From Anderseniella sp. Alg231-50 (GTDB lineage: Bacteria > Pseudomonadota > Alphaproteobacteria > Rhizobiales > Aestuariivirgaceae): a DNA stretch of 64,000 bases. Shown piece by piece: positions 16,989 through 25,050 of this stretch (position 1 is its first letter; every line of letters begins with the position of its first letter). Made by a program: the position numbers and the translations under genes. The notes under the pieces were generated by a model. The model searched no databases, was not told the origin of the DNA, and saw nothing but the letters and a program-made list of their open reading frames with translations. The DNA lies in contig NZ_LT703007.1 in assembly GCF_900149695.1 (NCBI RefSeq), forward strand, positions 248,001 through 312,000, written 5' to 3'.

Positions 16989-18455
16989 CTATTTCACCAG
17001 TATCTGAGCTTCAAGGTCAGCAATCGGCTGATGGAAGAGGAAGAATGCGAATGTCAGCAAGGCTGTAAACGTCAGTGCCGCCACCATCGGCCAGGGCGCC
17101 TCGCCATGCTGTTTGACCGGCTTGACGTCTTCTTCATACAGGAAAGCGGCAAAGATGAACGGCAGGAAATAGGCTGCATTCAGCAAGGTAGACGCAACAA
17201 GTGTGGCAAGGGCCAGGTAGTTGTCGTCCTGAATGGCGCCGCCGAGAATGTACCATTTGGAGATGAAGCCGCCGGTGGGCGGCACGCCGATCATCGACAG
17301 GGCACCGACGGCGAAGGCCGCCATGGTCCATGGCATGCGCCTGCCGATGCCGCGCATGTCGGTGATCTCGGTTTTCTTCGATGCGACGTAAATGGCGCCT
17401 GCTGCGAAGAACAAGGTGATCTTGCCGAAGGCATGCGCCATCATGTGCATGGAAGCGCCGACTTCCGACAATGGCTTGAGCACCGATGCCGCCAGCACCA
17501 CATATGACAACTGGCCGATGGTCGAGTAGGCCAGCAGGCGTTTGAGATTGGTCTGGCGCAGCGCGATGAAACTGGACACCACAATGGTGAAACACGCCAT
17601 CCAGATAATCAGCCGGTGGCTTGGCTGGTTGAACAGGAAATCAATGCCGAAGATGTAGACGAACACCTTGGTGACGGTGAATACACCGGCCTTCACGACC
17701 GCGACGGCATGCAGAAGGGCCGAGACAGGTGTTGGCGCCACCATCGCAGCCGGCAGCCAGCGGTGGATCGGCATCAGTGCCGCCTTGCCGATGCCGAAGG
17801 CAAACATCAAGAGCAGCAGACCTACCAGCGGTTCAGCGATCTTGCCTTCAAGAATGCCCCCTGGCGTGAAATCCAGCGTGCCGGCAACCGAGTATGTCCA
17901 TATCATTGCCGGCAACAGCAGGCCGATGGAGGTTCCCAGCAGGATCCCCATATAGACGCGCGCCGACCTGACGGTCGCCTCATCGCCCTTGTGGGCCACG
18001 AGCGGGTACGTCGAGATGGTCAGGACTTCGTAGAAGATGAACAATGTCAGCAGGTTGGCAGAGAACGCCACACCGACGGCAGCGGCAAGCGCAATGGCAA
18101 AACAGACATAGAACCTGGTCTGGTTCTGCTCGTTGTTGCCGCGCATATAGCCGATCGAGTAGACAGAATTGACAATCCACAGGCCCGACGCCAGCGCCGC
18201 AAACAGCATGCCGAGCGGCTCAACCTTGAAGGCAATCCTCAGGCCGGGCAGCATTTCACCCAACACCAGTTCAGGGCGTCCGCCGGCCTGCAGGGTGGGG
18301 ACCAGGCTCCACACCACGACAGCAAGGCAGACCGCTGTTGTCAGGGTTACGGTTTCGCGCACATTGGGCCAGCGCCCCGTCAGTGCAATGGCGACAGCAC
18401 CCACAAGCGGGATGATCAGTGCATAAAGAATGGTGTCTGCTTCGCTGAATATCAT
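16989..18455 (-). CDS. MrpD/NuoM-like cation/proton antiporter subunit, second paralogue
   Basis: The 488-residue protein has about 14 hydrophobic segments. Key ion-path residues are visible: the TM5 glutamate in LFIFYEVLTISTYPLV, the TM7 lysine in GIGKAALMPIHRWLPAAM, and LLHAVAVVKAGVF with the next conserved lysine. These are hallmarks of the NuoL/M/N-MrpA/D family that moves protons through antiporter-like channels. Its start overlaps the end of the preceding gene by 4 bp. MPIHRWLP and the PTPVSALLHA stretch make it more MrpA- or NuoL-like than its neighbour. Confidence 0.9.
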   Translation of the reverse strand: MIFSEADTILYALIIPLVGAVAIALTGRWPNVRETVTLTTAVCLAVVVWSLVPTLQAGGRPELVLGEMLPGLRIAFKVEPLGMLFAALASGLWIVNSVYSIGYMRGNNEQNQTRFYVCFAIALAAAVGVAFSANLLTLFIFYEVLTISTYPLVAHKGDEATVRSARVYMGILLGTSIGLLLPAMIWTYSVAGTLDFTPGGILEGKIAEPLVGLLLLMFAFGIGKAALMPIHRWLPAAMVAPTPVSALLHAVAVVKAGVFTVTKVFVYIFGIDFLFNQPSHRLIIWMACFTIVVSSFIALRQTNLKRLLAYSTIGQLSYVVLAASVLKPLSEVGASMHMMAHAFGKITLFFAAGAIYVASKKTEITDMRGIGRRMPWTMAAFAVGALSMIGVPPTGGFISKWYILGGAIQDDNYLALATLVASTLLNAAYFLPFIFAAFLYEEDVKPVKQHGEAPWPMVAALTFTALLTFAFFLFHQPIADLEAQILVK

Positions 18456-19945
18456 AATGCAACACCCAGCAATGATTTGGCGGCAATGGATGCAAGCCCG
18501 ACGGTTACGCTGGTATCAAGCGCGATCCATATGCCGGTCAACACCACAATCCATGTCGGAATCAGCATGACCAGCGGCGCTTCTTCGGTTACCGGCACGG
18601 CATTCGAGCGCGGTTCACGGAAGTAGGCAACCTCGATCACCTTCCACACGTAAATCACCGCCAGCAGCGACGACACCAGGATCACGGCAACCAGCAATGC
18701 GCCGAGCCAGCCTTCAGCAAGCGCGGCCAGAACCAGGTACCATTTCGAAATGAAACCCGGCGTCAGCGGCACGCCGATGAGCCCCAGCCCACCGACGACA
18801 AAAGCCGCCATGGTCCATGGCATCGCCTTGCCCGCCCCGGCCAGGTTGGCCACGTTCACCGTGCGGTAGCGCAGCGCAAGGCACGCGACAGCCATAAACA
18901 TTCCACCCTTGATAAGGCCGTGGTTGAACATGTGGACGATGGCGCCGGTCAGCCCTGCAACCGAAGTCATTGAGATGCCCAGCGCAATGTATCCGATCTG
19001 CGCAACAGACGAATATGCCAAAAGCCGTTTCAGATTTTTCTCGTAGATGGCCAACAGGGAACCGGCGAACAACGCCAGGACGCCAAGTGGAACCAGGAAG
19101 AACGTCAGCTGGATTTCATGATTGGTAATGCTGTTCTGGAAGATCGCATAGTCCACCCGCATCAACACATACAGCGACACCTTTGTGGACGCGGCCGCGA
19201 TAAACACCGTTACCGCATTGGGCGCAAAGGTGTAGGCGTTCGGCATCCACGAGTGCAGCGGGAAAACCGCCGCCTTGACCGCCAGGCCGACAGACACGAA
19301 GCCTGCAGCCACCAGCACCAGACGGATGTCTTCAACCTGCCCGACCCGGGCAGCAAGGTCAGCGGTGTTGAGGGTTCCCGTCACCATGTACAGGAAACCG
19401 ACGCCGATCAGATAGAAGGTGGCGCCCACGGTACCCATGACAATGTAGCGATAGGTGGAAATCAAAGCGCGCCGGTCAGGCCCTGCCGAGATCAGCACAT
19501 ATGTCGACAGGGACGAGATTTCCATGAACACGAATATGTTGAACGCATCACCGGTTATCACCATGCCGACGAGGCCGGCGGTACACAAAAGCCAAGCTGC
19601 GAAAAACGCCGGCGCGGTTTCCTCACCGACTTCATCGGCCAGGCTCTTGTAACCGAAAATCAGCGCGGCAGAAGACGCACCGGTGATCAGCATGGTCATC
19701 AGCGCCGATAATGCATCAATGTGCAGCACAATGCCGTAAGGCGCCGGCCATCCGCCCATTTCATAGATAATGGTTTCACCGCCGATGACGCTTGCAGCCA
19801 GCGAACAGGCCACGAAAAATGAGGTGACGACAGCTGCCGTTGCCGCAAACCACGGAAATCCGTGCAGGCGCAGCATGTAGGTTATCGGCGCGGTAAACAG
19901 CAGCACCGCAACCACCAGTGCCGGAAGCTGGTCATAAAGTGTCAC
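18452..19945 (-). CDS. MrpD-like cation/proton antiporter subunit, first paralogue
   Basis: The 497-residue membrane protein carries the MrpD pattern: FNIFVFMEISSLSTYVL with the TM5 glutamate, GLAVKAAVFPLHSWMPNAY with the TM7 lysine, and AASTKVSLYVLMRV and HMFNHGLIKGGMFM in the second half. It overlaps the MrpC gene by 4 bp and the next MrpD-like gene by 4 bp. By position directly after MrpC and by motif it is the best candidate for the true MrpD. Confidence 0.92.
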   Translation of the reverse strand: MTLYDQLPALVVAVLLFTAPITYMLRLHGFPWFAATAAVVTSFFVACSLAASVIGGETIIYEMGGWPAPYGIVLHIDALSALMTMLITGASSAALIFGYKSLADEVGEETAPAFFAAWLLCTAGLVGMVITGDAFNIFVFMEISSLSTYVLISAGPDRRALISTYRYIVMGTVGATFYLIGVGFLYMVTGTLNTADLAARVGQVEDIRLVLVAAGFVSVGLAVKAAVFPLHSWMPNAYTFAPNAVTVFIAAASTKVSLYVLMRVDYAIFQNSITNHEIQLTFFLVPLGVLALFAGSLLAIYEKNLKRLLAYSSVAQIGYIALGISMTSVAGLTGAIVHMFNHGLIKGGMFMAVACLALRYRTVNVANLAGAGKAMPWTMAAFVVGGLGLIGVPLTPGFISKWYLVLAALAEGWLGALLVAVILVSSLLAVIYVWKVIEVAYFREPRSNAVPVTEEAPLVMLIPTWIVVLTGIWIALDTSVTVGLASIAAKSLLGVAL

Positions 19946-20301
19946 GGTTCGCGGTCCATTTCCTGAATCTTGTCTTCTTCAATCGTACCGTAGGCTTCCT
20001 TGATACGGACCGTGACGGCCAACGCCAGTGCCGTTGTCGATATGCCGACCACAATCGCCGTCAGGATCAGCACCTGCGGCAGTGGATTGGCGAACACCTG
20101 GTTTTCCACGCCCTCCTGGATAATGGGCGCGGTACCGCCATCGATCTTGTCCATCGAGATGTACAGCAGGAACACCGCTGACTGGAAAATCGTCAACCCA
20201 ATCAGAGACTTGATGATATTGGTTCGGGCAAGCACACAATACAGCCCGATCATCAGCAGGACGGCGAAGATGAAATAGTTATACAGCCCCAGCACTTCCA
20301 T
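19942..20301 (-). CDS. mrpC: MrpC (NuoK-like) antiporter subunit
   Basis: The 119-residue protein has three helices typical of MrpC/NuoK: YNYFIFAVLLMIGLYCVLA, NIIKSLIGLTIFQSAVFLL and PLPQVLILTAIVVGISTTALAL. The sequence NPLPQVLILTAIVVG is the usual MrpC signature. The ATG at 20301 was chosen because it follows the preceding gene's stop as TAATG and begins exactly at the family N-terminus; a longer upstream frame is spurious. Its C-terminal tail is short and acidic. Confidence 0.93.
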   Translation of the reverse strand: MEVLGLYNYFIFAVLLMIGLYCVLARTNIIKSLIGLTIFQSAVFLLYISMDKIDGGTAPIIQEGVENQVFANPLPQVLILTAIVVGISTTALALAVTVRIKEAYGTIEEDKIQEMDREP

Positions 20302-21293
20302 TACCTGATCCCCCGTCTGGAGAAGGCCTGGAAGATGGTGATCATGACACCGGCGACGGTCATCCCGACGCCTGCCTCGATAATCAGGATGCCCAGGTGC
20401 TGGCCGTGGACCGGGTCGTGGGACAGGACGGAATAGTCCAGGAAGCGCCCGCCCATTGCCATGCTGGCGACGCCAACAGAGGTATAGGTGAACGCGCCCA
20501 GTGCCACCAGCATGCTGGAAAACCACTCCGGCACCAGTTCGCGGCCACGCGCGCCGCCTTCGACCAGCGAATACAGTATGACGCCGGCAGCAATGAGCGC
20601 ACCGGCCTGGAAGCCGCCGCCTGGGCCGAAATCGCCATGGAACTGAACATACAGGCCGAACAGTACGATAAACGGCACCAGCATCTTGCCGACGACGCGC
20701 GGAATGAGATGGTGGCGCAGGTTGTCGCTGCGCTTGTCGAACTCACCTTCCTCGATTGAATCACGGCGCGGCCGCACCCGCCCGAGCAGTGACATCACGC
20801 CGATACAGGCAATGAACACCACGAACACCTCGCCGAGCGTGTCATAGCCGCGAAACGAGGCCAGCACCGCCGTTACCACATTGGGTACGTCGATCAGTTC
20901 CGGTGTCTTTTCCAGATACCAGGGCGCAACGTGCTTGTGCACAATGGCGTTGGGGTCGCCCAGCCTCGGAGCCTGGAAGGTTGCAAATATGATGACGCCA
21001 CCCAGCGCGGATGACGTCAGCAGCGGAACCCATGAGCCGACCGGCGGCGAGCGGTCATACTCCGCGGTCAGCGCCAGGGCACCGAGAAACAGCACCGTGG
21101 AAATCCCTGCCCCGATCACTGCCTCGGTCAGGGCCACGTCCGCTGCGTCCAGGATGAAAAAATTGGCCGCCATGATCAGCGAGAAGATACCGGACAGCAT
21201 GACCGCGGTGAACAGGTTGTCGGTGCGCAAAATGGCAACAGCCACGATCACCAGCATGGTCAGCAGAAACAGGGAGAACACGATAGTCATCAT
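20301..21293 (-). CDS. Fused DUF4040-MbhE-MrpB antiporter subunit
   Basis: The 330-residue protein joins parts usually split between the MrpA C-terminus and MrpB. Residues ~1-80 are the MbhD/DUF4040 helices (DVALTEAVIGAGISTVLFLGAL). Residues ~85-170 are an MbhE-like section (NVVTAVLASFRGYDTLGEVFVVFIA). Residues ~190-330 are MrpB/MnhB (FIVLFGLYVQFHGDFGPGGGFQAGALIA, LGILIIEAGVGMTVAGVMI). Its start overlaps the MrpG gene by 4 bp. The fusion supplies the missing MrpA tail domains to a complex whose antiporter-like domains are separate proteins. Confidence 0.9.
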   Translation of the reverse strand: MMTIVFSLFLLTMLVIVAVAILRTDNLFTAVMLSGIFSLIMAANFFILDAADVALTEAVIGAGISTVLFLGALALTAEYDRSPPVGSWVPLLTSSALGGVIIFATFQAPRLGDPNAIVHKHVAPWYLEKTPELIDVPNVVTAVLASFRGYDTLGEVFVVFIACIGVMSLLGRVRPRRDSIEEGEFDKRSDNLRHHLIPRVVGKMLVPFIVLFGLYVQFHGDFGPGGGFQAGALIAAGVILYSLVEGGARGRELVPEWFSSMLVALGAFTYTSVGVASMAMGGRFLDYSVLSHDPVHGQHLGILIIEAGVGMTVAGVMITIFQAFSRRGIR

Positions 21294-21793
21294 GACTTCT
21301 TCCTCGCTGTTTTCTTCGCCGGTTTCTTAGCTGGTTTTTTCGCCGCTTTCTTGGCCGGCTTCCGGGTGGCAGTCTTCTTTGCGGCCTTCTTCGCGACAGT
21401 CTTGCCCGCAGTATCCTTAGCTGCCGGCGCTGCCGTTTGCGTTACAGATGCAATCGCCGGGTCGTTCTCCGGAAGCGGTGTACCGGTTTCGTTGCGGCAG
21501 GCTGTCTTGACGCCCGACAGCAGGGCCGCGTTGGCAAGCGCGTAGGATGCCGTCGGAGAGGTCAGGAACAGGAACAGAAAAATCGCAGCCAGCTTGAGGG
21601 GCACCAGGGTGAAACCACCCTGCAGCATGAGACCTATGAGGATCAGTGCCGCACCGCCCGTGTCGGTCAGCGATGCTGCGTGCATGCGGGTAAAGAATTC
21701 CGGCATCCGCATGACGCCAAAACCGCCGACAAAAACGAAGAACCCGCCAGCGAGCAGCAGAACAGCAGATGCTATATCAAGCAACAGATCCAT
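21290..21793 (-). CDS. mrpG: MrpG antiporter subunit with lysine/alanine-rich C-terminal tail
   Basis: Residues 1-~95 are a standard MrpG: LLLAGGFFVFVGGFGVMRMPEFFTRMHAASLTDTGGAAL and LAAIFLFLFLTSPTASYALANAA (motif portions). A linker follows, then a ~45-residue tail made almost only of K, A, P, T and R (KKAAKKPAKK-type repeats), resembling histone H1 or the C-terminus of bacterial HU-like proteins. The whole protein is 167 residues, longer than the usual ~100-125. The tail is presumably cytoplasmic. Its start shares one base with the stop of mrpF. Confidence 0.9.
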   Translation of the reverse strand: MDLLLDIASAVLLLAGGFFVFVGGFGVMRMPEFFTRMHAASLTDTGGAALILIGLMLQGGFTLVPLKLAAIFLFLFLTSPTASYALANAALLSGVKTACRNETGTPLPENDPAIASVTQTAAPAAKDTAGKTVAKKAAKKTATRKPAKKAAKKPAKKPAKKTARKKS

Positions 21794-22089
21794 TACTTGC
21801 CTGCCTCCCTTTCGGCTTCTGCGTCACGGCGCACGGCACGGGACTGGAAGAACAGGAGAACGGCAAACACGCCAATGAAATTGATCAGCGCGTAAGCCAA
21901 TGCAAGATCAAGGAAATCCGGACGCCCCGACAGGAAGGAGATCACAGCGATGAACAGCACCGTCTTGGTGCCAAACATGTTGACTGCCAGCACCCGGTCG
22001 AAAATGGTCGGGCCGATGAGGCCGCGCACCACAGCCAGGACCATGGTGACCAGAATCGCTATGCAGGTGCCGAAATAAACCCACTCCAT
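21793..22089 (-). CDS. mrpF: MrpF antiporter subunit
   Basis: The 98-residue protein has three helices with the MrpF motif GPTIFDRVLAVNMFGTKTVL and the end helix LALAYALINFIGVFAVLLFF. The family is a small subunit of the Mrp multisubunit Na+(K+)/H+ antiporter. It starts 5 bp after mrpE and touches mrpG. Confidence 0.93.
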   Translation of the reverse strand: MEWVYFGTCIAILVTMVLAVVRGLIGPTIFDRVLAVNMFGTKTVLFIAVISFLSGRPDFLDLALAYALINFIGVFAVLLFFQSRAVRRDAEAEREAGK

Positions 22090-22094
22090 GCCAG

Positions 22095-22574
22095 CTATCG
22101 CTCCAACGCCGTTATGCGACGGTCCATCTCGCCTTCATGAAGACCATCCGCACCGGACTGGGCCAATGCATGCACCAGCAAATCGCCGTCCTCGATGTCG
22201 ACGGTAATGGTACCGGGTGTCAGCGTAATCGAGTTGCCGTAAATCACCTGCCCCATTTCCGTCGCCTGCCCGGCCTTGAGCCTGATCATGACCGGATCAA
22301 TATTCATCTTGCCGGACAGAATGATCTTCGCGACTTCGACATTTGACTTGGCAATCTCCAGCAGCAGCCAGGGCCAGTAAGTGGCCAGCTGATGCACATG
22401 CTGGAGGATTTTGAACTGGGAACCTTCTCCGTCTGCCTTGCGCATGCGCAGCGCCAGATAGGTGCACACCAGTGCAGACGCGAGGCCAAGCCCCAGCAGC
22501 AACGGCTTGAAATAGCCGGACCACAACATCCAGCCGACACACAGTGCTACGAACAACCCGAGCTTTTGAAGCAT
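22095..22574 (-). CDS. mrpE: MrpE antiporter subunit
   Basis: The 159-residue protein has N-terminal helices (LGLFVALCVGWMLWSGYF, LLLGLGLASALVCTYLAL), the WPWLLLEIAKSNVEVAKIIL segment and the soluble signature NSITLTPGTITVDIEDGDLLVHAL typical of MrpE/MnhE. It is the first gene of the nine-gene antiporter operon, whose promoter must lie in the 138-bp divergent gap shared with the Zn-metallopeptidase gene. Confidence 0.94.
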   Translation of the reverse strand: MLQKLGLFVALCVGWMLWSGYFKPLLLGLGLASALVCTYLALRMRKADGEGSQFKILQHVHQLATYWPWLLLEIAKSNVEVAKIILSGKMNIDPVMIRLKAGQATEMGQVIYGNSITLTPGTITVDIEDGDLLVHALAQSGADGLHEGEMDRRITALER

Positions 22575-22712
22575 CCACTACCCCTTGAACATAAACAGTT
22601 GTTCGCCATTTATGGCACTAGCGTCAATGGGTTTCCGCAAGTTTTAATCAACTGATCGTGCCAATTGTGCCGCATGGCAGAATGATTCCGGTCAGGATAT
22701 CAATGAGTAACC

Positions 22713-23402
22713 ATGATTTACGCCCTTATAGCCGTGATTTTCCTGGCCCTGATGTTCGGCCCGCAAATGTGGGTCCGCTATGTAATTGCCGAGCACGCGG
22801 ATGACAGGCCCGACTTTCCCGGAACCGGCGGCGAGCTTGCGCGGCATCTTCTAGACGAAGCCGGTCTCGACCATGTTCCAGTGGAAGCGCTGCCCGCCGA
22901 TGGCGGCGACCACTACGACCCGCAGGCAAAGGCAGTGCGCCTGAGCCCCTCACACCATGACGGCAGGTCGATAACCGCCGTGGCGATTGCGGCTCACGAA
23001 GTCGGGCATGCGATGCAGGACGCGGAAGGTTACAAACCCCTGGCATTGCGCACAAGAATGGCGATGGCAGCCCAGAAAATTCAGGGAATCGGCTCAATAC
23101 TGCTGATCGGCGCACCCATCGTCATGGCAATTACGCGCAAGCCTTCCATCCTGCTGATCGAAATTGGTGCCGGTCTCGCCATACTGGCCACCGGCGTGGT
23201 CGTGCACCTGATTACACTGCCGGTTGAATTCGATGCCAGTTTTTCACGTGCGCTGCCAATTCTGAAGCACGGGGAGTATCTGAAAGAAGATGACTTGCCG
23301 GGAGCAAAAAAGGTCTTGCGGGCTGCCGCGCTGACCTATGTGGCCGCGGCAATGGTCAGCCTGCTCGACGTCATGCGGTGGCTGCGTTTATTGCGGTTCT
23401 AG
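22713..23402 (+). CDS. Neutral zinc metallopeptidase (YugP-like)
   Basis: The 229-residue membrane protein has an N-terminal helix, the zinc-protease motif HEVGH (residues 95-99) in AIAAHEVGHAMQDAEGY, and two further hydrophobic segments (SILLIGAPIVMAI, IGAGLAILATGVVVHLITLP), ending in EFDASFSRA and the YVAAAMVSLLDVMRWL helix. This is the Zn_peptidase_2/YugP layout: a membrane-bound metalloprotease of unknown substrate. It is divergent from mrpE. Confidence 0.9.
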   Translation: MIYALIAVIFLALMFGPQMWVRYVIAEHADDRPDFPGTGGELARHLLDEAGLDHVPVEALPADGGDHYDPQAKAVRLSPSHHDGRSITAVAIAAHEVGHAMQDAEGYKPLALRTRMAMAAQKIQGIGSILLIGAPIVMAITRKPSILLIEIGAGLAILATGVVVHLITLPVEFDASFSRALPILKHGEYLKEDDLPGAKKVLRAAALTYVAAAMVSLLDVMRWLRLLRF

Positions 23403-23412
23403 AGCCTGACGG

Positions 23413-23434
23413 CCCGGATTCGCAGAAATCCGGG
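23413..23434 (+). terminator. Hairpin after the Zn-metallopeptidase gene
   Basis: An 8-bp perfect stem CCCGGATT/AATCCGGG with a 6-base loop begins 11 bp after the stop codon. No T tract follows directly, so an intrinsic terminator is possible but not certain. Confidence 0.4.
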
Positions 23435-23546
23435 ATGCTGTTTGCGGGATTATCATCAATTTTTAGCGACCCTTTTAAATCAACAGTAGCCTGAGCCTGA
23501 TAGCTTTCCAGTGTCGCGTGAAGCGATTGCGGCCAGGTGGAGGAGA

Positions 23547-23879
23547 ATGGAATTGGATATTCTGGGTGAATTCGAAGACAGGCGCAAAACAGCTAGGACA
23601 AAGGTGCTGCAAAGCGGAGTCGCACTCACGATAGACGGCGCGCAGCGTGAAGCCTGCGTTATCGACAATTTGTCGGAGACCGGCGCACTGCTGTTTGTTG
23701 AGCGGCCGGAGCAGTTGCCGGACGACCTTATTCTGGTGATTGACGGGGAAAGCAACAAGCGTCCGGCTCATGTTATCCGGCGCAAGGAAGATGCGGTCGC
23801 GGTAAGTTTTGTAACCAGAAACACCGCTGAAACCCAAGATAGCGGTTGGGTGTTTCCACCAGATCAGGACAAGGACTGA
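23547..23879 (+). CDS. PilZ domain protein, first of a tandem pair
   Basis: The 110-residue protein is almost entirely one PilZ domain: RRKTAR supplies the RxxxR element, DNLSETGA the (D/N)xSxxG element, and the barrel ends at AVSFV. PilZ domains with these motifs bind cyclic di-GMP. The ATG at 23547 was chosen, with AGGTGG 7 bases upstream; a GTG at 23511 would add 12 residues. It probably shares a transcript with the next PilZ gene, 24 bp downstream. Confidence 0.85.
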   Translation: MELDILGEFEDRRKTARTKVLQSGVALTIDGAQREACVIDNLSETGALLFVERPEQLPDDLILVIDGESNKRPAHVIRRKEDAVAVSFVTRNTAETQDSGWVFPPDQDKD

Positions 23880-23903
23880 AATTTTCAGGGGAGAGACAGG
23901 GCA

Positions 23904-24266
23904 ATGGCAATGTTTGGAACAAATGAAGATACCAAAACCAGCAAGCAGCAACGCGCCGAGCGCCATGACTGCAAGCAGTTTGGAACGTTAATCAGCCCAT
24001 GCGGCAACTTCACAGAACCATGCCTGGTACTGAACCAGTCAAGAACCGGCGCACTGGTCGAAGTGGAGTTCGCAGACGACGTCGGAGATGATCTGATGCT
24101 GGCTGTGGATGGTGACAAGTACCGCCGCCCGGCCCGGGTTGCATGGCGCGACAGCTTCCGTCTTGGTATCGAGTTTATCCTGCAGACAGACACTGCTGAA
24201 AACAGGGCCAACTGGATCCTGCCGCTGCCCGTGCAGGAATCACTTCCCGACGATTATTTCGATTAA
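23904..24266 (+). CDS. PilZ-like domain protein, second of a tandem pair
   Basis: The 120-residue protein has a PilZ-like barrel with the NQSRTGA element (NxSxxG) intact. The N-terminal arginine element reads RAERHDCK, with no strict RxxxR. Similar spacing (DDLMLAVDGDKYRRPARVAWRD) to its neighbour suggests descent from a tandem duplication. Binding of cyclic di-GMP is therefore less certain than for the first gene. It is convergent with the following SDR gene across 13 bp. Confidence 0.8.
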   Translation: MAMFGTNEDTKTSKQQRAERHDCKQFGTLISPCGNFTEPCLVLNQSRTGALVEVEFADDVGDDLMLAVDGDKYRRPARVAWRDSFRLGIEFILQTDTAENRANWILPLPVQESLPDDYFD

Positions 24267-24279
24267 GCACTGGGTGGCC

Positions 24280-25002
24280 TCAGAAGTTTTCCAGCCACGG
24301 TCTCAACTCGGTCTCCTGGGTCCAGGCTGATCGATGCTGGTTGGCCAGGTGCCAATAGGTATCCGCAATGGCGTCAGGGTCGAGCATGCTGTCCGGCTTG
24401 CCCGGCGCGTCATGGCGCTCCGGGCGGGCGTCGCTTCGAATACCACCATCGATATTAACATGAGTCACGTGCACGCCTTTCGGCTGCAGCTCACGCGCCA
24501 TGGATTGAGCCAGGCCGCGCAGGGCGAATTTTCCCATGGCAAACGGCGCAGACATGGCATAGCCCTTCATGGACGCCGAGGCACCGGTGAAGATAATCAC
24601 CCCCCTGCCCGCATTGGACATCCGTATTGCAGCCTGCCTCGCCACCAGGAAACCACCGTAACCGGTGACCATCAATGCACGACTGACATCTTCCGGGTCG
24701 AGTTCGGTAATCGAACCGCGCACCCTGAAGGACGGATTGTAGACCACTGCGTCAGGAGCTCCGGACTTTGACTTGTCCAGGTTTGCAAACAGCACCTCGA
24801 CCTGGTCGGGCTTCGATGCGTCGCACTTGTAAACCTCCGCCCCGGTTTCATTGACCAGTTCATCGAGCTTGTCGGTGTTGCGTGCCGCCAGGGAAATTGC
24901 AACGCCTTCGGCATGGAACCTGCGGGCAATGCTGGCGGACAACCCCGCGCCGGCGCCAACGATCAACACATGGTGTAACTTGCTTTCGGACCTGCTATTC
25001 AT
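24280..25002 (-). CDS. SDR-family protein lacking the catalytic tyrosine
   Basis: The 240-residue Rossmann protein has the cofactor loop VGAGAGLSASIA (residues ~15-26) and the usual SDR length. At the active site, TGASAS provides the serine, but the YxxxK motif reads F154-AMG-K158. The NNAG strand motif is also altered to YNPS. With the tyrosine replaced, classical proton relay is unlikely; it may bind NAD(P) for another purpose or use another residue. It is divergent from the AstE-like gene across 48 bp. Confidence 0.85.
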   Translation of the reverse strand: MNSRSESKLHHVLIVGAGAGLSASIARRFHAEGVAISLAARNTDKLDELVNETGAEVYKCDASKPDQVEVLFANLDKSKSGAPDAVVYNPSFRVRGSITELDPEDVSRALMVTGYGGFLVARQAAIRMSNAGRGVIIFTGASASMKGYAMSAPFAMGKFALRGLAQSMARELQPKGVHVTHVNIDGGIRSDARPERHDAPGKPDSMLDPDAIADTYWHLANQHRSAWTQETELRPWLENF

Positions 25003-25050
25003 CGGCTGAGTGTTTCCATTTTCGAGTTTTCCTGGGAGTGCAATTTATCT

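Noticed and set aside
15818-18626. Several long plus-strand frames (up to 345 codons) antisense to the Mrp genes
   Set aside because: They are rich in H, Q, D and R with no domain, as expected for antisense reading of GC-rich membrane-protein genes, and lie over clear MrpD homologues.
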